Shown: positions 18,202 to 29,367 of the stretch, in pieces
Position numbering within the stretch: the first letter of the stretch is position 1
Layout of the letters: each line of letters begins with the position of its first letter
Origin: Bradyrhizobium sp. Arg816
Lineage (GTDB): Bacteria > Pseudomonadota > Alphaproteobacteria > Rhizobiales > Xanthobacteraceae
Reading direction: 5' to 3'
DNA: 64,000 bases
Assembly: GCF_029989365.1 (NCBI RefSeq)
Contig: NZ_JAPRAQ010000004.1
Location: 372,001 to 436,000 of the forward strand
Notes under the pieces: model-generated
Database searches by the model: none
What the model was told of the DNA's origin: nothing
The model's input: only the letters and a program-made list of their open reading frames with translations
Position numbers and translations under genes: made by a program

Positions 18202-18903
18202 TCAGGCTTCCTTGAAGCGGTAGCCGACGCCGTAGAGCGTCTCGATCATCTCGAACTCGTTGTCGGTCACCTTGAACTTCTTGCGCAGCCGCTTGATGTG
18301 GCTGTCGATGGTGCGGTCGTCGACATAGACCTGGTCGTCATAGGCGGCGTCCATCAGCGCGTTGCGGCTCTTCACCACGCCGGGCCGCGTCGCCAGCGCC
18401 TGGAGGATCAGGAATTCGGTGACGGTCAGCGTCACCGGCTCGTTCTTCCAGGTGCAGGTGTGCCGTTCGGGGTCCATGCGCAGCAGGCCGCGGTCGAGCG
18501 CCTTGGCATCGTTCTCCTTCGGCGCGACGGTCGGGTCCTTCGGCGCCGAGCGGCGCAGCACGGCCTTGACACGCTCGACCAGCAGGCGCTGCGAGAACGG
18601 TTTGCGGATGAAGTCGTCGGCGCCCATCTTGAGGCCGAACAGTTCGTCGATCTCTTCGTCCTTGGAGGTCAGGAAGATCACCGGCAGGTCGGACTTCTGC
18701 CTGAGACGGCGCAGCGTTTCCATGCCGTCCATGCGCGGCATCTTGATGTCGAGAATGGCAAGATCGGGCTGGGTGGTGCGGAAGCCGTCGAGCGCGGAGG
18801 CGCCGTCGGTGTAAGTCATGATGCGGTAGCCTTCGGCCTCCAGCGCGATCGAGACGGATGTGAGAATGTTGCGGTCGTCGTCGACCAAAGCGATTGTGGG
18901 CAT
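18202..18903 (-). CDS. chvI: ChvI-type response regulator, OmpR family
   Basis: The 233-residue regulator has a receiver domain (1-120) with the acidic pocket VDDDRN, phospho-acceptor Asp52 in [13 protein letters not shown], and the switch Thr in [13 protein letters not shown]. Residues 135-233 form a winged-helix domain ending in [19 protein letters not shown] and GVGYRF. Phosphorylated ChvI controls envelope, exopolysaccharide and virulence or symbiosis genes in related species. The ATG at 18903 starts directly at [10 protein letters not shown]; a longer frame adds nothing family-like. First gene of the chain chvI-chvG-hprK-EIIA-ptsH. Confidence 0.97.
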   Translation of the reverse strand: MPTIALVDDDRNILTSVSIALEAEGYRIMTYTDGASALDGFRTTQPDLAILDIKMPRMDGMETLRRLRQKSDLPVIFLTSKDEEIDELFGLKMGADDFIRKPFSQRLLVERVKAVLRRSAPKDPTVAPKENDAKALDRGLLRMDPERHTCTWKNEPVTLTVTEFLILQALATRPGVVKSRNALMDAAYDDQVYVDDRTIDSHIKRLRKKFKVTDNEFEMIETLYGVGYRFKEA

Positions 18904-19144
18904 GAGCCTCTGCTTTCTGCTTTCCGTTTGGGTCGTGGCTTGAAACGGCGAGCAATCCACTGATGCGCCGCATACATGGGTGCCGAAGTCGGCGGTCGAA
19001 CCTTGTCACCGAGCAATGCAAGCTGGGCTGAAGTGTGACCAAGTTCCACGAAGCGCGGCAGATTCGCCGCGTTTCGACCCATAACCTGACCCCCGTTTAC
19101 CCGAAAAAAGACCTCCCTTGCAACCACCTGACCCGAGAAAGCCG

Positions 19145-19879
19145 ATGCAACCGACCCCCGATTTCGACCCCGGAACGCTCGCCAAATCGCTGCTCAGGCG
19201 CTCGCGCCAGGGGGCGCTGGCAACGCTGATGGCCGGCAGTGGCGATCCCTATTGCTCCCTGGTCAATCTGGCGAGCCACCCCGACGGCTCGCCGATCCTG
19301 CTGATCTCGGGCCTCGCCGTGCACACCAGGAACATCCTGGCAGATCACCGGGTCTCCCTGATGCTGGACGAACGCGCGGCCGGCGATCCGCTGGAGGGCG
19401 CCCGAATCATGCTGTCCGGCCGGGCGGAACAGGCCGATGCCGACAAGGATCTGCTCCAGCGGCGGTATCTCAATGCCCATCCATCGGCCGAGGCCTTTGT
19501 TTCGTTTAAGGATTTCTCTTTCTTCAGAATTCGGCCCACGGGAACCCATCTGGTGGCCGGCTTCGGCCGCATCGTCGATCTCAAGCCCGAGCAGTTCCTG
19601 ACGGACCTTACCGGCGCCGAGGATCTGCTGGCGGCCGAGGAGGGGGCGGTCGCGCACATGAATGCCGACCACCGCGACGCCATGGGCCTCTATGCAACAA
19701 AACTCCTCGGCGCGGCGGAGGGCGACTGGCGCTGCACCGGCTGCGACCCCGAAGGCCTCGACATGCAGGATGGCCAGACTGCGCTGCGGCTGGACTTCCC
19801 GGAGCGGGTAACTGACGGCACGGCGCTGCGCAAGATGCTGGTCCGTCTTGCTGGCGAAGCGCGCGCGAAGGTGGACTAG
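19145..19879 (+). CDS. HugZ-like / pyridoxamine-phosphate-oxidase-fold FMN protein
   Basis: Residues 1-150 form a split-barrel flavin-binding domain (SRQGALATLMAGSGDPYCSL, ILLISGLAVHTRN, DHRVSLML, ARIMLSGRAE). Residues 160-244 form a DUF2470-like domain (EEGAVAHMNADHRDAM). This pairing is typical of HugZ-type haem-utilisation proteins and of less defined pyridoxamine 5'-phosphate oxidase relatives. A role in redox or haem handling is inferred. The ATG at 19145 was preferred over TTG at 19118, which gives nine extra residues. It sits between chvI (divergent) and the CHAT gene, where pckA usually adjoins chvI in rhizobia. Confidence 0.83.
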   Translation: MQPTPDFDPGTLAKSLLRRSRQGALATLMAGSGDPYCSLVNLASHPDGSPILLISGLAVHTRNILADHRVSLMLDERAAGDPLEGARIMLSGRAEQADADKDLLQRRYLNAHPSAEAFVSFKDFSFFRIRPTGTHLVAGFGRIVDLKPEQFLTDLTGAEDLLAAEEGAVAHMNADHRDAMGLYATKLLGAAEGDWRCTGCDPEGLDMQDGQTALRLDFPERVTDGTALRKMLVRLAGEARAKVD

Positions 19880-19957
19880 CGCGCAACAATTTGAACGCCG
19901 CCCCCCATCGCTGCGACCCAAGACCGTAATGGTTCGAAGTCGGCAGCGAGAGGGTTC

Positions 19958-22549
19958 ATGAGACGCCGTCGTTTGACGCTGGTTGCGGGTTTGGCGCTCG
20001 CGATCACCGCATCGCTTGCCACGCCCAGCTTTGCCCAGAAGGGTCTCGCCGCGGAGAGCGCGCGGATCAACGCACTCCGAAGCGCCGGCAAATATTCGGA
20101 GGCGCTGCCGCTGGCGCAGGCCATGGTGGCGTCTCTCGAGAAGACCACCAACAATCGTGATCTCGCGGGCGCGCTCAACAACCTCGCGCAGATCTACGCC
20201 GATCAGGGTCACGACGACCAGGCCGAGCCGCTCTACAAGCGCGCCATTGCACTGATGGAGAAGGGGACCGGTCTCGACAGCGTCGAGATCGCACCGGTGC
20301 TGAACAATCTCGCCGCGCTTTATCAGAGGCAGAGCCGCTTTGCAGAGGCCGAGCCGCTGTTCAAGCGTGCGCTCGCCGTTCGTGAGAAGGCGCTGTCGCG
20401 CGAGCATCCCGACGTCGGTCAGTCCCTCAACAATCTCGCCACATACTATGTCAAGCAGCAGCGTCAGGTCGAAGCCGAGCCGTTGTTTCAGCGCGCGCTT
20501 GCGATCTACCAGAAGGCCGGTGGCCCCGAGCATCCGGCGGTCGCGACGCTCCTGAACAATCTCGGCCAGCTCGATCGCGACCTCAACCGCGATGCGGATG
20601 CCGAGGCGCCGATCAGGCGCTCGCTCGCGATCCGCGAAAAGGTGCTGGGACCGGACCATCCCGACGTCGCGCGCTCGCTGAACAATCTCGCCGGTCTCTA
20701 CGAGCACCAGCGGCGCTATGCCGATGCGGAGCCGCTGTATCGCCGTGCGCTGTCGATCCGCGAACGTGCGCTCGGTCCCGATCATCCTGATGTCGCGACC
20801 TCGACCAGCAATCTCGCTTATTTCCTCTACGTCTCCGGGCGGAACGCCGACGCGCTGCCGCTCGCGGAAAAGACGCTTGCGAGCAATCGCGCGCAGCTGC
20901 GCGTCGTGCTGCCGGTTCTGTTCGCCGCGCGAGAGCAATATCTGCTGGCTGACGACAAGGCGCTGGACGAGGCGCTCGCCGCGATCCAGCGCGGCACGCA
21001 ATCCTCCGCCGCGTCCGCCGTGAACAAGCTGGCCGTGCGCCTTGCTGCCGGCAGCGACCGGCTCGCCGAGCTCGTGCGCCGGGACCAGGATCTTGCGGCC
21101 GAGTCCGAGGCGCTCGACAAGGCGATCATCGCCGCGGTGTCGAAGCAATCGGCCCAGCGCGACGTCGCGGCCGAGCAGCGCAGCCGGGTGCGGATCGCGG
21201 CGATAGCGAACGAGCGCACGGGCTTGCAGAAGACGCTCGCGGTCGAGTTTCCCGACTACGCGTCGCTCTCCAACCCCCTGCCGCTGGCGGTCAAGGATAT
21301 CCAGCCCTTGCTGTCGCCCGACGAGGCGATGGTGCTCTACTCCGTCGTCGACAAGCAGAGCTATGTCGTCGCGATCACGCGCGAAGGCGTCGAATGGAAG
21401 GAGATTCCTCTCGGCGCGGATGCGCTGACGCAGAAGGTGACTGCCTTCCGCAAGGGGCTCGATGTCGGCAAGGCGCGCGATGCCTCCGGCAAATCAGGAT
21501 TGTTCGATCTCGGGCTCGCCAACGAGCTCTATGTCGCGCTGCTCGGCCCGGTCGAAGCGCTGACGAAGGACAAGCGCAACCTGCTGGTGGTGCCGTCGGC
21601 CGCGCTGACGGCGTTGCCGTTTCATCTGCTCGTCACGGAGACGCCGCAAGCCGCGATCCCGGACACGCTCGAAGGCTATCGCAGCGCCGCCTGGCTGTTG
21701 CGGCGTCAGGCGGTGTCGGTGCTGCCCTCGGTGGTCAGCCTGAAATCGCTGCGTGCCGTCGCGCGTCGGGAGCAGGGCGTGAAGCCGATGACCGGCTTTG
21801 GCGATCCCGTGTTCAATCCCGCGCTGGAAGGGCCGGCCGATCGTCGCGCGGCAGGCGGCAAGGTCGCCGCACGCAACATTGCAACAATTGCCTATAGCGA
21901 TTTTTGGCGCGGTGCCGGCGTCGACCGCGCGCGGCTTGCGCAGGCGCTGCCGCAACTGCCGGATACCGCGGACGAGTTGAACGCCGTGGCCAAGGATGTC
22001 GGCGCGGCCGAGGCCGACATCCATCTCGGCCGCGATGCCAGCGAAACGACGCTGAAGCGTGCAGCGCTTGCTCAATACAGCATCATCTACTTTGCCACCC
22101 ACGGTCTCGTCGCCGGCGATATCAAGGGATTGGGCGAGCCCTCGCTTGCGCTCTCCATTCCCGATCGGCCGACCGAGCTGGATGACGGCTTGCTCACGGC
22201 AAGTGAAGTCGCTCAGCTCAAGCTCAACGCGGATTGGGTTGTGCTGTCGGCCTGTAACACCATCGCCGGCGACAAGCCCGGCGCCGAGGCCCTGTCGGGA
22301 CTGGCGCGCTCGTTCTTCTACGCGGGTGCACGCGCGCTGCTGGTTTCGCATTGGGCCGTGGATTCGGAAGCTGCCACCCGCTTGACCATTTCGACTTTCG
22401 AACTGCTCAAGAACGAACCAAAAATCGGCCGTGCCGAAGCCTTGCGCCGCGCGATGTTAACGTACGTCGATGACACCTCGTCACCGCGCAACGCCTATCC
22501 CGCGATGTGGGGCCCGTTCGCGCTCATCGGCGAAGGCGAGGTACGATAG
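19958..22549 (+). CDS. Secreted TPR-CHAT protein, caspase-like peptidase domain
   Basis: The 863-residue protein has a signal peptide (VAGLALAITASLATPSFAQ, cleavage near residue 27). At least six kinesin-light-chain-type tetratricopeptide repeats follow (about 30-310, recurring LNNLA and AEPLYRRAL). The C-terminal CHAT domain (about 520-863) has the catalytic pair intact: His715 in YFATHGLV and Cys766 in VLSACNT. CHAT domains are caspase/gingipain-like cysteine proteases; TPR arrays usually bind the protein that controls them. With a signal peptide the protein should act outside the cytoplasm, unlike gasdermin- or CRISPR-linked CHAT proteases. The target is unknown. Confidence 0.92.
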   Translation: MRRRRLTLVAGLALAITASLATPSFAQKGLAAESARINALRSAGKYSEALPLAQAMVASLEKTTNNRDLAGALNNLAQIYADQGHDDQAEPLYKRAIALMEKGTGLDSVEIAPVLNNLAALYQRQSRFAEAEPLFKRALAVREKALSREHPDVGQSLNNLATYYVKQQRQVEAEPLFQRALAIYQKAGGPEHPAVATLLNNLGQLDRDLNRDADAEAPIRRSLAIREKVLGPDHPDVARSLNNLAGLYEHQRRYADAEPLYRRALSIRERALGPDHPDVATSTSNLAYFLYVSGRNADALPLAEKTLASNRAQLRVVLPVLFAAREQYLLADDKALDEALAAIQRGTQSSAASAVNKLAVRLAAGSDRLAELVRRDQDLAAESEALDKAIIAAVSKQSAQRDVAAEQRSRVRIAAIANERTGLQKTLAVEFPDYASLSNPLPLAVKDIQPLLSPDEAMVLYSVVDKQSYVVAITREGVEWKEIPLGADALTQKVTAFRKGLDVGKARDASGKSGLFDLGLANELYVALLGPVEALTKDKRNLLVVPSAALTALPFHLLVTETPQAAIPDTLEGYRSAAWLLRRQAVSVLPSVVSLKSLRAVARREQGVKPMTGFGDPVFNPALEGPADRRAAGGKVAARNIATIAYSDFWRGAGVDRARLAQALPQLPDTADELNAVAKDVGAAEADIHLGRDASETTLKRAALAQYSIIYFATHGLVAGDIKGLGEPSLALSIPDRPTELDDGLLTASEVAQLKLNADWVVLSACNTIAGDKPGAEALSGLARSFFYAGARALLVSHWAVDSEAATRLTISTFELLKNEPKIGRAEALRRAMLTYVDDTSSPRNAYPAMWGPFALIGEGEVR

Positions 22550-22832
22550 GACGGCCCTGCGATTGTGCGTCGCAATAACCACAGGAAACGCCGAATTGCG
22601 CATTTGGTTGCGCGATCATTCGTATTTTTTTGATGCGCTCGCTCAGAGCTGACATGCGCGACGTTTGGCGCGGTCCTTGAATAAACCAAATCCTGCGGGA
22701 TCGGCTTGGCAACGCCAGCGTTCACCATTATTACGTCGTTCAACCGAGGCCGGACGGCCTATAATTCACGGTGACCGCGATGGCGCCAAAGCTTGGTCGC
22801 GCTGAGTGTCGCGGGTTCTAGGAGGATTTTTC

Positions 22833-24449
22833 GTGCAAGAGACGGGCGTGCGCAACGGTGCCTTCGGTGCCGACAAATTCGGCTTAAAGAATCTCAAACG
22901 GGTTCACTGGAACCTCGGCGCGCCGCAACTCTATCAATACTCGCTTTCCGCGGGCGAGGCGGTGCTGTCGGCAGACGGTTCGCTTTGCGCCGACACCGGT
23001 GAGTTCACCGGTCGCAGCCCGAAGGACAAGTTCACGGTGCGTGACGCCACCACCGACAAGAAGATGTGGTGGGCGGGCAACCAGTCGATCACCGCCGAAC
23101 AGTTCGAGACGCTCTACCAGGACTTCCTCAAGCACGCTGAAGGCAAGAGCCTGTTCGCGCAGGATCTCTATGGCGGCGCCGATCCGGCCTACCGGATCAA
23201 GACCCGCGTCTTCACCGAGCTCGCCTGGCACTCGCTGTTCATCCGTACGCTGCTGATCCGCCCCGAGGCGGTCGAGCTGCCGAGCTTCACGCCGGAGCTC
23301 ACCATCATCGATATGCCGAGCTTCCGCGCCGATCCGAAACGCCACGGCTGCAAGTCGGAGAACGTCGTCGCGATCGATTTCGCCCGCAAGATCGTCCTGA
23401 TCGGCGGGTCTTATTATGCCGGCGAGATGAAGAAGTCGGTCTTCACCACGCTGAACTATTATCTGCCCGAGCGCGGCGTGATGCCGATGCACTGCTCGGC
23501 CAATGTCGGTGCCAATGGCGACACCGCGATCTTCTTCGGGCTATCAGGCACCGGCAAGACCACGCTGTCGGCCGATCCAAACCGCACGCTGATCGGTGAC
23601 GACGAGCATGGCTGGGGCCCGAACGGCGTCTTCAACTTCGAAGGCGGCTGCTACGCCAAGTGCATCAAGCTCTCGCAGGAAGCCGAGCCCCAGATCTACG
23701 CGGCATCGACGCGCTTCGGCGCGGTGCTCGAGAACTGCGTGCTCGACGAGGATACCCGCGTAGTCGATTTCGACGACGGCTCCAAGACCGAGAACACGCG
23801 CTCCGCGTATCCGCTCGACTTCATCCCGAATGCTTCGCGCACCGGCCGCGCGCCGCAGCCGAAGAACGTGGTGATGCTCGCCGCCGACGCCTTCGGCGTA
23901 CTGCCGCCGATCGCAAAACTCTCGCCGGCGCAGGCGATGTATCACTTCCTGTCCGGCTACACCGCCAAGGTCGCCGGCACCGAGCGCGGTCTCGGCAACG
24001 AGCCGCAGCCGGAATTCTCGACCTGCTTCGGCTCGCCGTTCCTGCCGCTCGATCCGAGCGTCTACGGCAACATGCTGCGCGACCTGATCGCCCAGCACAA
24101 TGTCGATTGCTGGCTGGTCAACACCGGCTGGACCGGCGGCAAGTATGGCACAGGCTCGCGCATGCCGATCAAGGTGACGCGCGCGCTGCTCACCGCCGCG
24201 CTCGACGGCTCGCTTCGCAACGTCGAATTCCGCACCGACAAATATTTCGGCTTCGCGGTCCCGACCGCGCTGCCAGGCGTGCCGGCCGAGATCCTCAACC
24301 CGGTCAACACCTGGAAGGACAAGGACGAGTTCGACAAGACCGCCCGCGCGCTGGTCGGCATGTTCCAGAAGAACTTTGCCAAGTTCGAAGCCCAGGTCGA
24401 CGCCGAGGTGCGCGCAGCCGCGCCGGACGTGAAGCTCGCGGCGGAGTAA
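22833..24449 (+). CDS. pckA: Phosphoenolpyruvate carboxykinase (ATP)
   Basis: PckA converts oxaloacetate and ATP into phosphoenolpyruvate, the first committed gluconeogenic step on organic acids such as succinate or malate. The 538-residue protein has the P-loop [11 protein letters not shown] (from residue 236), GDDEHGWG and the substrate-binding TGRSPKDKF near the N terminus. The GTG at 22833 was chosen for its strong AGGAGG ribosome-binding site (22821-22826) and the family-typical start [12 protein letters not shown]. In rhizobia pckA is a ChvI-linked neighbour; here two genes lie between it and chvI. A strong terminator follows. Confidence 0.98.
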   Translation: MQETGVRNGAFGADKFGLKNLKRVHWNLGAPQLYQYSLSAGEAVLSADGSLCADTGEFTGRSPKDKFTVRDATTDKKMWWAGNQSITAEQFETLYQDFLKHAEGKSLFAQDLYGGADPAYRIKTRVFTELAWHSLFIRTLLIRPEAVELPSFTPELTIIDMPSFRADPKRHGCKSENVVAIDFARKIVLIGGSYYAGEMKKSVFTTLNYYLPERGVMPMHCSANVGANGDTAIFFGLSGTGKTTLSADPNRTLIGDDEHGWGPNGVFNFEGGCYAKCIKLSQEAEPQIYAASTRFGAVLENCVLDEDTRVVDFDDGSKTENTRSAYPLDFIPNASRTGRAPQPKNVVMLAADAFGVLPPIAKLSPAQAMYHFLSGYTAKVAGTERGLGNEPQPEFSTCFGSPFLPLDPSVYGNMLRDLIAQHNVDCWLVNTGWTGGKYGTGSRMPIKVTRALLTAALDGSLRNVEFRTDKYFGFAVPTALPGVPAEILNPVNTWKDKDEFDKTARALVGMFQKNFAKFEAQVDAEVRAAAPDVKLAAE

Positions 24450-24471
24450 TCGCTCGCATCATTCGAAATGC

Positions 24472-24500
24472 AAAAGGGCGGCCGCGAGGCCGCCCTTTTT
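24472..24500 (+). terminator. Rho-independent terminator of pckA
   Basis: A 12-bp perfect stem AAAAGGGCGGCC / GGCCGCCCTTTT with a GCGA loop is followed by T, starting 23 bases after the pckA stop. Confidence 0.9.
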
Positions 24501-24519
24501 GTTTGTGGATCTCCGCCTC

Positions 24520-24655
24520 TCCCCGCGTGCGGGGAGAGGCCGACGCGCGTAGCGCGGCGGGTGAGGGGACTCTCCGCGAATCCGTCTCTCACCGGGCCCG
24601 CGGAAGCGGCCCCTCACCCCAACCCTCTCCCCGTAAGAACGGGGAGAGGGAGAAG
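24520..24655. repeat. REP-like palindromic element, family 1 (CTCTCCCC)
   Basis: The element begins with the palindrome CTCTCCCCGC-GT-GCGGGGAGAG. It ends with CCTCTCCCCG..CGGGGAGAGG and has GGGTGAGGGG/CCCCTCACCC arms in between. The same design recurs at 35428-35564. It fills the gap between pckA and the convergent thioesterase gene. Confidence 0.8.
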
Positions 24656-24659
24656 AGAG

Positions 24660-25475
24660 TCACGCCTTGAAATACGCGATTTGCGTGGTGGTCGCGAGCA
24701 GCCTGCCGTTCGGCGACCACAGCTCCGCATTCTGATCGGCATAGCTCTTGTGCATGATTTTCGAATCGGCCGTCGCGAGCACGCGCGTGATGTCTTCGGC
24801 CGCGAGCTCCTCGCTGTCGGTATGAAAATACGTCGTCAGCGACACCGTGCCGAACGGCACCAGCTCGCGCCTGACGTGGAAGATGCGGCCGAAGAAGGCG
24901 TCCGACATCGACATCAGCGACAGCATGTCGAGCTTGCGCGGCGTGCGGTCGCCAATCCAGAGCTTGGAATAGGTGCCAGCGAGCTCGGTCTGCGGTGGGC
25001 CAATCCGCATCTCGCCCTCGACGAAGCGGAATTCATACTGGTTGGCCCAGGACGCCGCGATCTTGGGGAAGGGCAGCGTTGCCTCGAACGCCGTGGCGTC
25101 CGGATATTGCGCCACCCTGTGCTCCCAGGAGGGCCGGCGCTCGGCGAACACGGCGGTGGCGAGCGTTGCGACCTCTCCGCCGCCCTGCGACAGTTCGACG
25201 CTCCAGTGCTGGCTGGAGCGATTGGCCTTCACCAGCCGCACGTCCAGATCGAACGGCCCCTTGGCGATCGGCGCGCAGTAATTGACGGTCAGCGCCAGCG
25301 GATCGCCGGCACGCTGTGGATGGTCGATCAGCGCACGCAGGATGGTCGCGGCCGTGGCGCCGCCGAACGGGCCGACAAAGGCCCAGTAGTCGTCGCTGGT
25401 ATGCCCCTGCCAGCTGGAGTTACCGGCGCTGATGCGGGTGGCGTCGTCGAACGGGTGCGGGAGCTTGGCGTGCAT
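24660..25475 (-). CDS. Acyl-CoA thioesterase, double hot-dog (TesB-like)
   Basis: The 271-residue protein looks like a fused pair of hot-dog domains of the 4HBT_3/TesB type. The N-terminal half has FVGPFGGATAATILRALIDHP and LTVNYCAPIAKGPF. The C-terminal half has SLMSMSDAFFGRIF, GTVSLTTYFHTDSEEL and a final ATTTQIAYFKA. Such enzymes split acyl-CoA to free acid and CoA in the cytosol. The exact chain length is unknown. The gene stands alone between two REP-like elements. Confidence 0.85.
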   Translation of the reverse strand: MHAKLPHPFDDATRISAGNSSWQGHTSDDYWAFVGPFGGATAATILRALIDHPQRAGDPLALTVNYCAPIAKGPFDLDVRLVKANRSSQHWSVELSQGGGEVATLATAVFAERRPSWEHRVAQYPDATAFEATLPFPKIAASWANQYEFRFVEGEMRIGPPQTELAGTYSKLWIGDRTPRKLDMLSLMSMSDAFFGRIFHVRRELVPFGTVSLTTYFHTDSEELAAEDITRVLATADSKIMHKSYADQNAELWSPNGRLLATTTQIAYFKA

Positions 25476-25500
25476 TGTTGGTCCTCGGTGTCTCCCCGTT

Positions 25501-25616
25501 CGTCATTGCGAGCGAAGCGACTTGTCCGCCGAAGCCTTGGCGAAGGCGGAAGCAATCCAGAGTCCTTCCGCAGAAAAAGTCTGGATTGCTTCGTCGCTGC
25601 GCTCCTCGCAATGACG
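25501..25616. repeat. REP-like palindromic element, family 2 (CATTGCGAG)
   Basis: The left arm CGTCATTGCGAGCGAAGCGA and the right arm TCGCTGCGCTCCTCGCAATGACG are inverted copies, with inner arms GAAGCAATCCAGAG and TCTGGATTGCTTC. It forms one long imperfect hairpin between the thioesterase and glycogen phosphorylase genes. A fragment of the same family occurs at about 46440-46455. Confidence 0.85.
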
Positions 25617-25705
25617 AGCGGTGTGCGCTGACGGTCATCATATGACAGTCGGCACCGTCTTGTTCAATGACGTCGCAGATAATGGAAGTCCGCGCTACGG
25701 AAAAA

Positions 25706-28231
<2,526 letters not shown>

Positions 28232-28427
28232 TTCCTGGTCGCGAGAACACCACTAACTCTACGCGTCTTGCCACGGCACCGGAACCATCGCTGGCGCGGC
28301 TGTGCACTGCGCTGGCGTAAATTTATGCAAGGAACGGGCCGATTTGGGAACCCGGAAGCGTACGGGGAGATGCGGATTCGGTGCTAGATTGAGGGCAGAT
28401 TCAGCCCTCAGTGTGGAGGAAACGTCC

Positions 28428-28601
28428 ATGAGACTGCTGATCGAAATCGCCGCCGCGGCCTTCCTCGTCATCTGCATCACCGCTTCCAGCGCCGCCTTTG
28501 CCGCCGGCAAGCCGGACCGCAGTGCCGACGGCCTGAGCTGCCGCTTCAGCGTTCCGGAAAGTGTGTCTCCCGCGGTGCGCTGCGCCGCCATCAAGCGCTA
28601 G
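28428..28601 (+). CDS. Small secreted protein, probably cut short by an amber codon
   Basis: A GGAGGA ribosome-binding site precedes the ATG at 28428. The 57-residue product starts with a signal peptide (MRLLIEIAAAAFLVICITAS..AFA). The mature part has two cysteines and ends ..RCAAIKR at a TAG (28599-28601). The same frame continues after the TAG for 19 protein-like codons with two more cysteines (CGGKFYANACGDRLVSAAN) to a TGA at 28659-28661. A nonsense mutation in a gene originally about 77 codons long is the simplest reading; a naturally short protein is the alternative. Function unknown. Confidence 0.6.
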   Translation: MRLLIEIAAAAFLVICITASSAAFAAGKPDRSADGLSCRFSVPESVSPAVRCAAIKR

Positions 28602-28688
28602 TGCGGCGGCAAGTTCTACGCGAATGCGTGCGGGGACAGGCTGGTGTCGGCGGCGAATTGAGGAGCGGGCCGCTGGCTTCGCTGTGCG

Positions 28689-29255
28689 CTATCTGACCAC
28701 GCCCGACGTGAAGCCCGCCTTGCGGCGCGGCGGTTTGATTTCCTTTTTCAGGAAGCAGCGCGCTTCACGCCCGGTGTAGCCGGGACGGGAATAGGTGAAG
28801 GCGCGGCACTTGTTGTCGGCGGTGCAGGCGGCCTTGCAGGCCTCTTCGCCTTCGCCGTCCTTGATCTCGAAATTGCGCAAGTCGCCGCCGGGGCGGTCGA
28901 TCGACGTTTCAACGCCTTCGATCCGCGGCTCGATCACGCCGGCGCCACGCACGCCGGAGATGCAGCAGCTGCCCGGGACGCGCGGCGGCACCGTGTTCTT
29001 GAGCCAGCACACTGCCGAGCCGCCTTCGACGTCGGGATAATTGAAGCTCCAGGAGCGGCAGCGGCGGTCGCGCTCGCAGAGCAGCGCACAATCCTCGGGG
29101 TCACCTGACGTCACCGGCGAGCTGAAATAGTCGCCGCCGGGCCGGTCGAACGCCGTCTGGGCGCGCGCAGGCACGCTCGCAAACACGAGCAAAAGCAACG
29201 TGGCGCAGGCCACGACGTTTGCCATGACGGCCCCACGCAGGCGGCCCTTCCCCAT
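28689..29255 (-). CDS. Secreted protein with two PAN/Apple-like domains
   Basis: The 188-residue protein has a signal peptide with a basic start (MGKGRLRGAV..ATLLLLVFASVPARA). Two similar domains follow, each opening with the same phrase: FDRPGGDYFSSPV.. and IDRPGGDLRNFEI... They carry the cysteine pattern of PAN domains (DCALLCERDRRCRSWSFNY; EACKAACTADNKCRAFTYS; CWLK; CFLK). PAN domains bind proteins or carbohydrates outside the cell. An in-frame ATG at 29225 is an alternative start. It may be periplasmic or surface-exposed; the ligand is unknown. Confidence 0.82.
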   Translation of the reverse strand: MGKGRLRGAVMANVVACATLLLLVFASVPARAQTAFDRPGGDYFSSPVTSGDPEDCALLCERDRRCRSWSFNYPDVEGGSAVCWLKNTVPPRVPGSCCISGVRGAGVIEPRIEGVETSIDRPGGDLRNFEIKDGEGEEACKAACTADNKCRAFTYSRPGYTGREARCFLKKEIKPPRRKAGFTSGVVR

Positions 29256-29367
29256 CGGAACAGCTTTCGAGTTATTGACGGCGCTCAGGTTTTTTCAGCC
29301 GGTCATTTGATCGCCGCAAACCTGTATGGGCGATGAACGGCTCCGGTCCTGGTCGTCGGCCTCTGGC

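Noticed and set aside
19097..21148. 683-codon minus-strand frame opposite the CHAT and HugZ-like genes
   Set aside because: Composition is that of an antisense shadow, and it crosses two real genes with recognisable domains.
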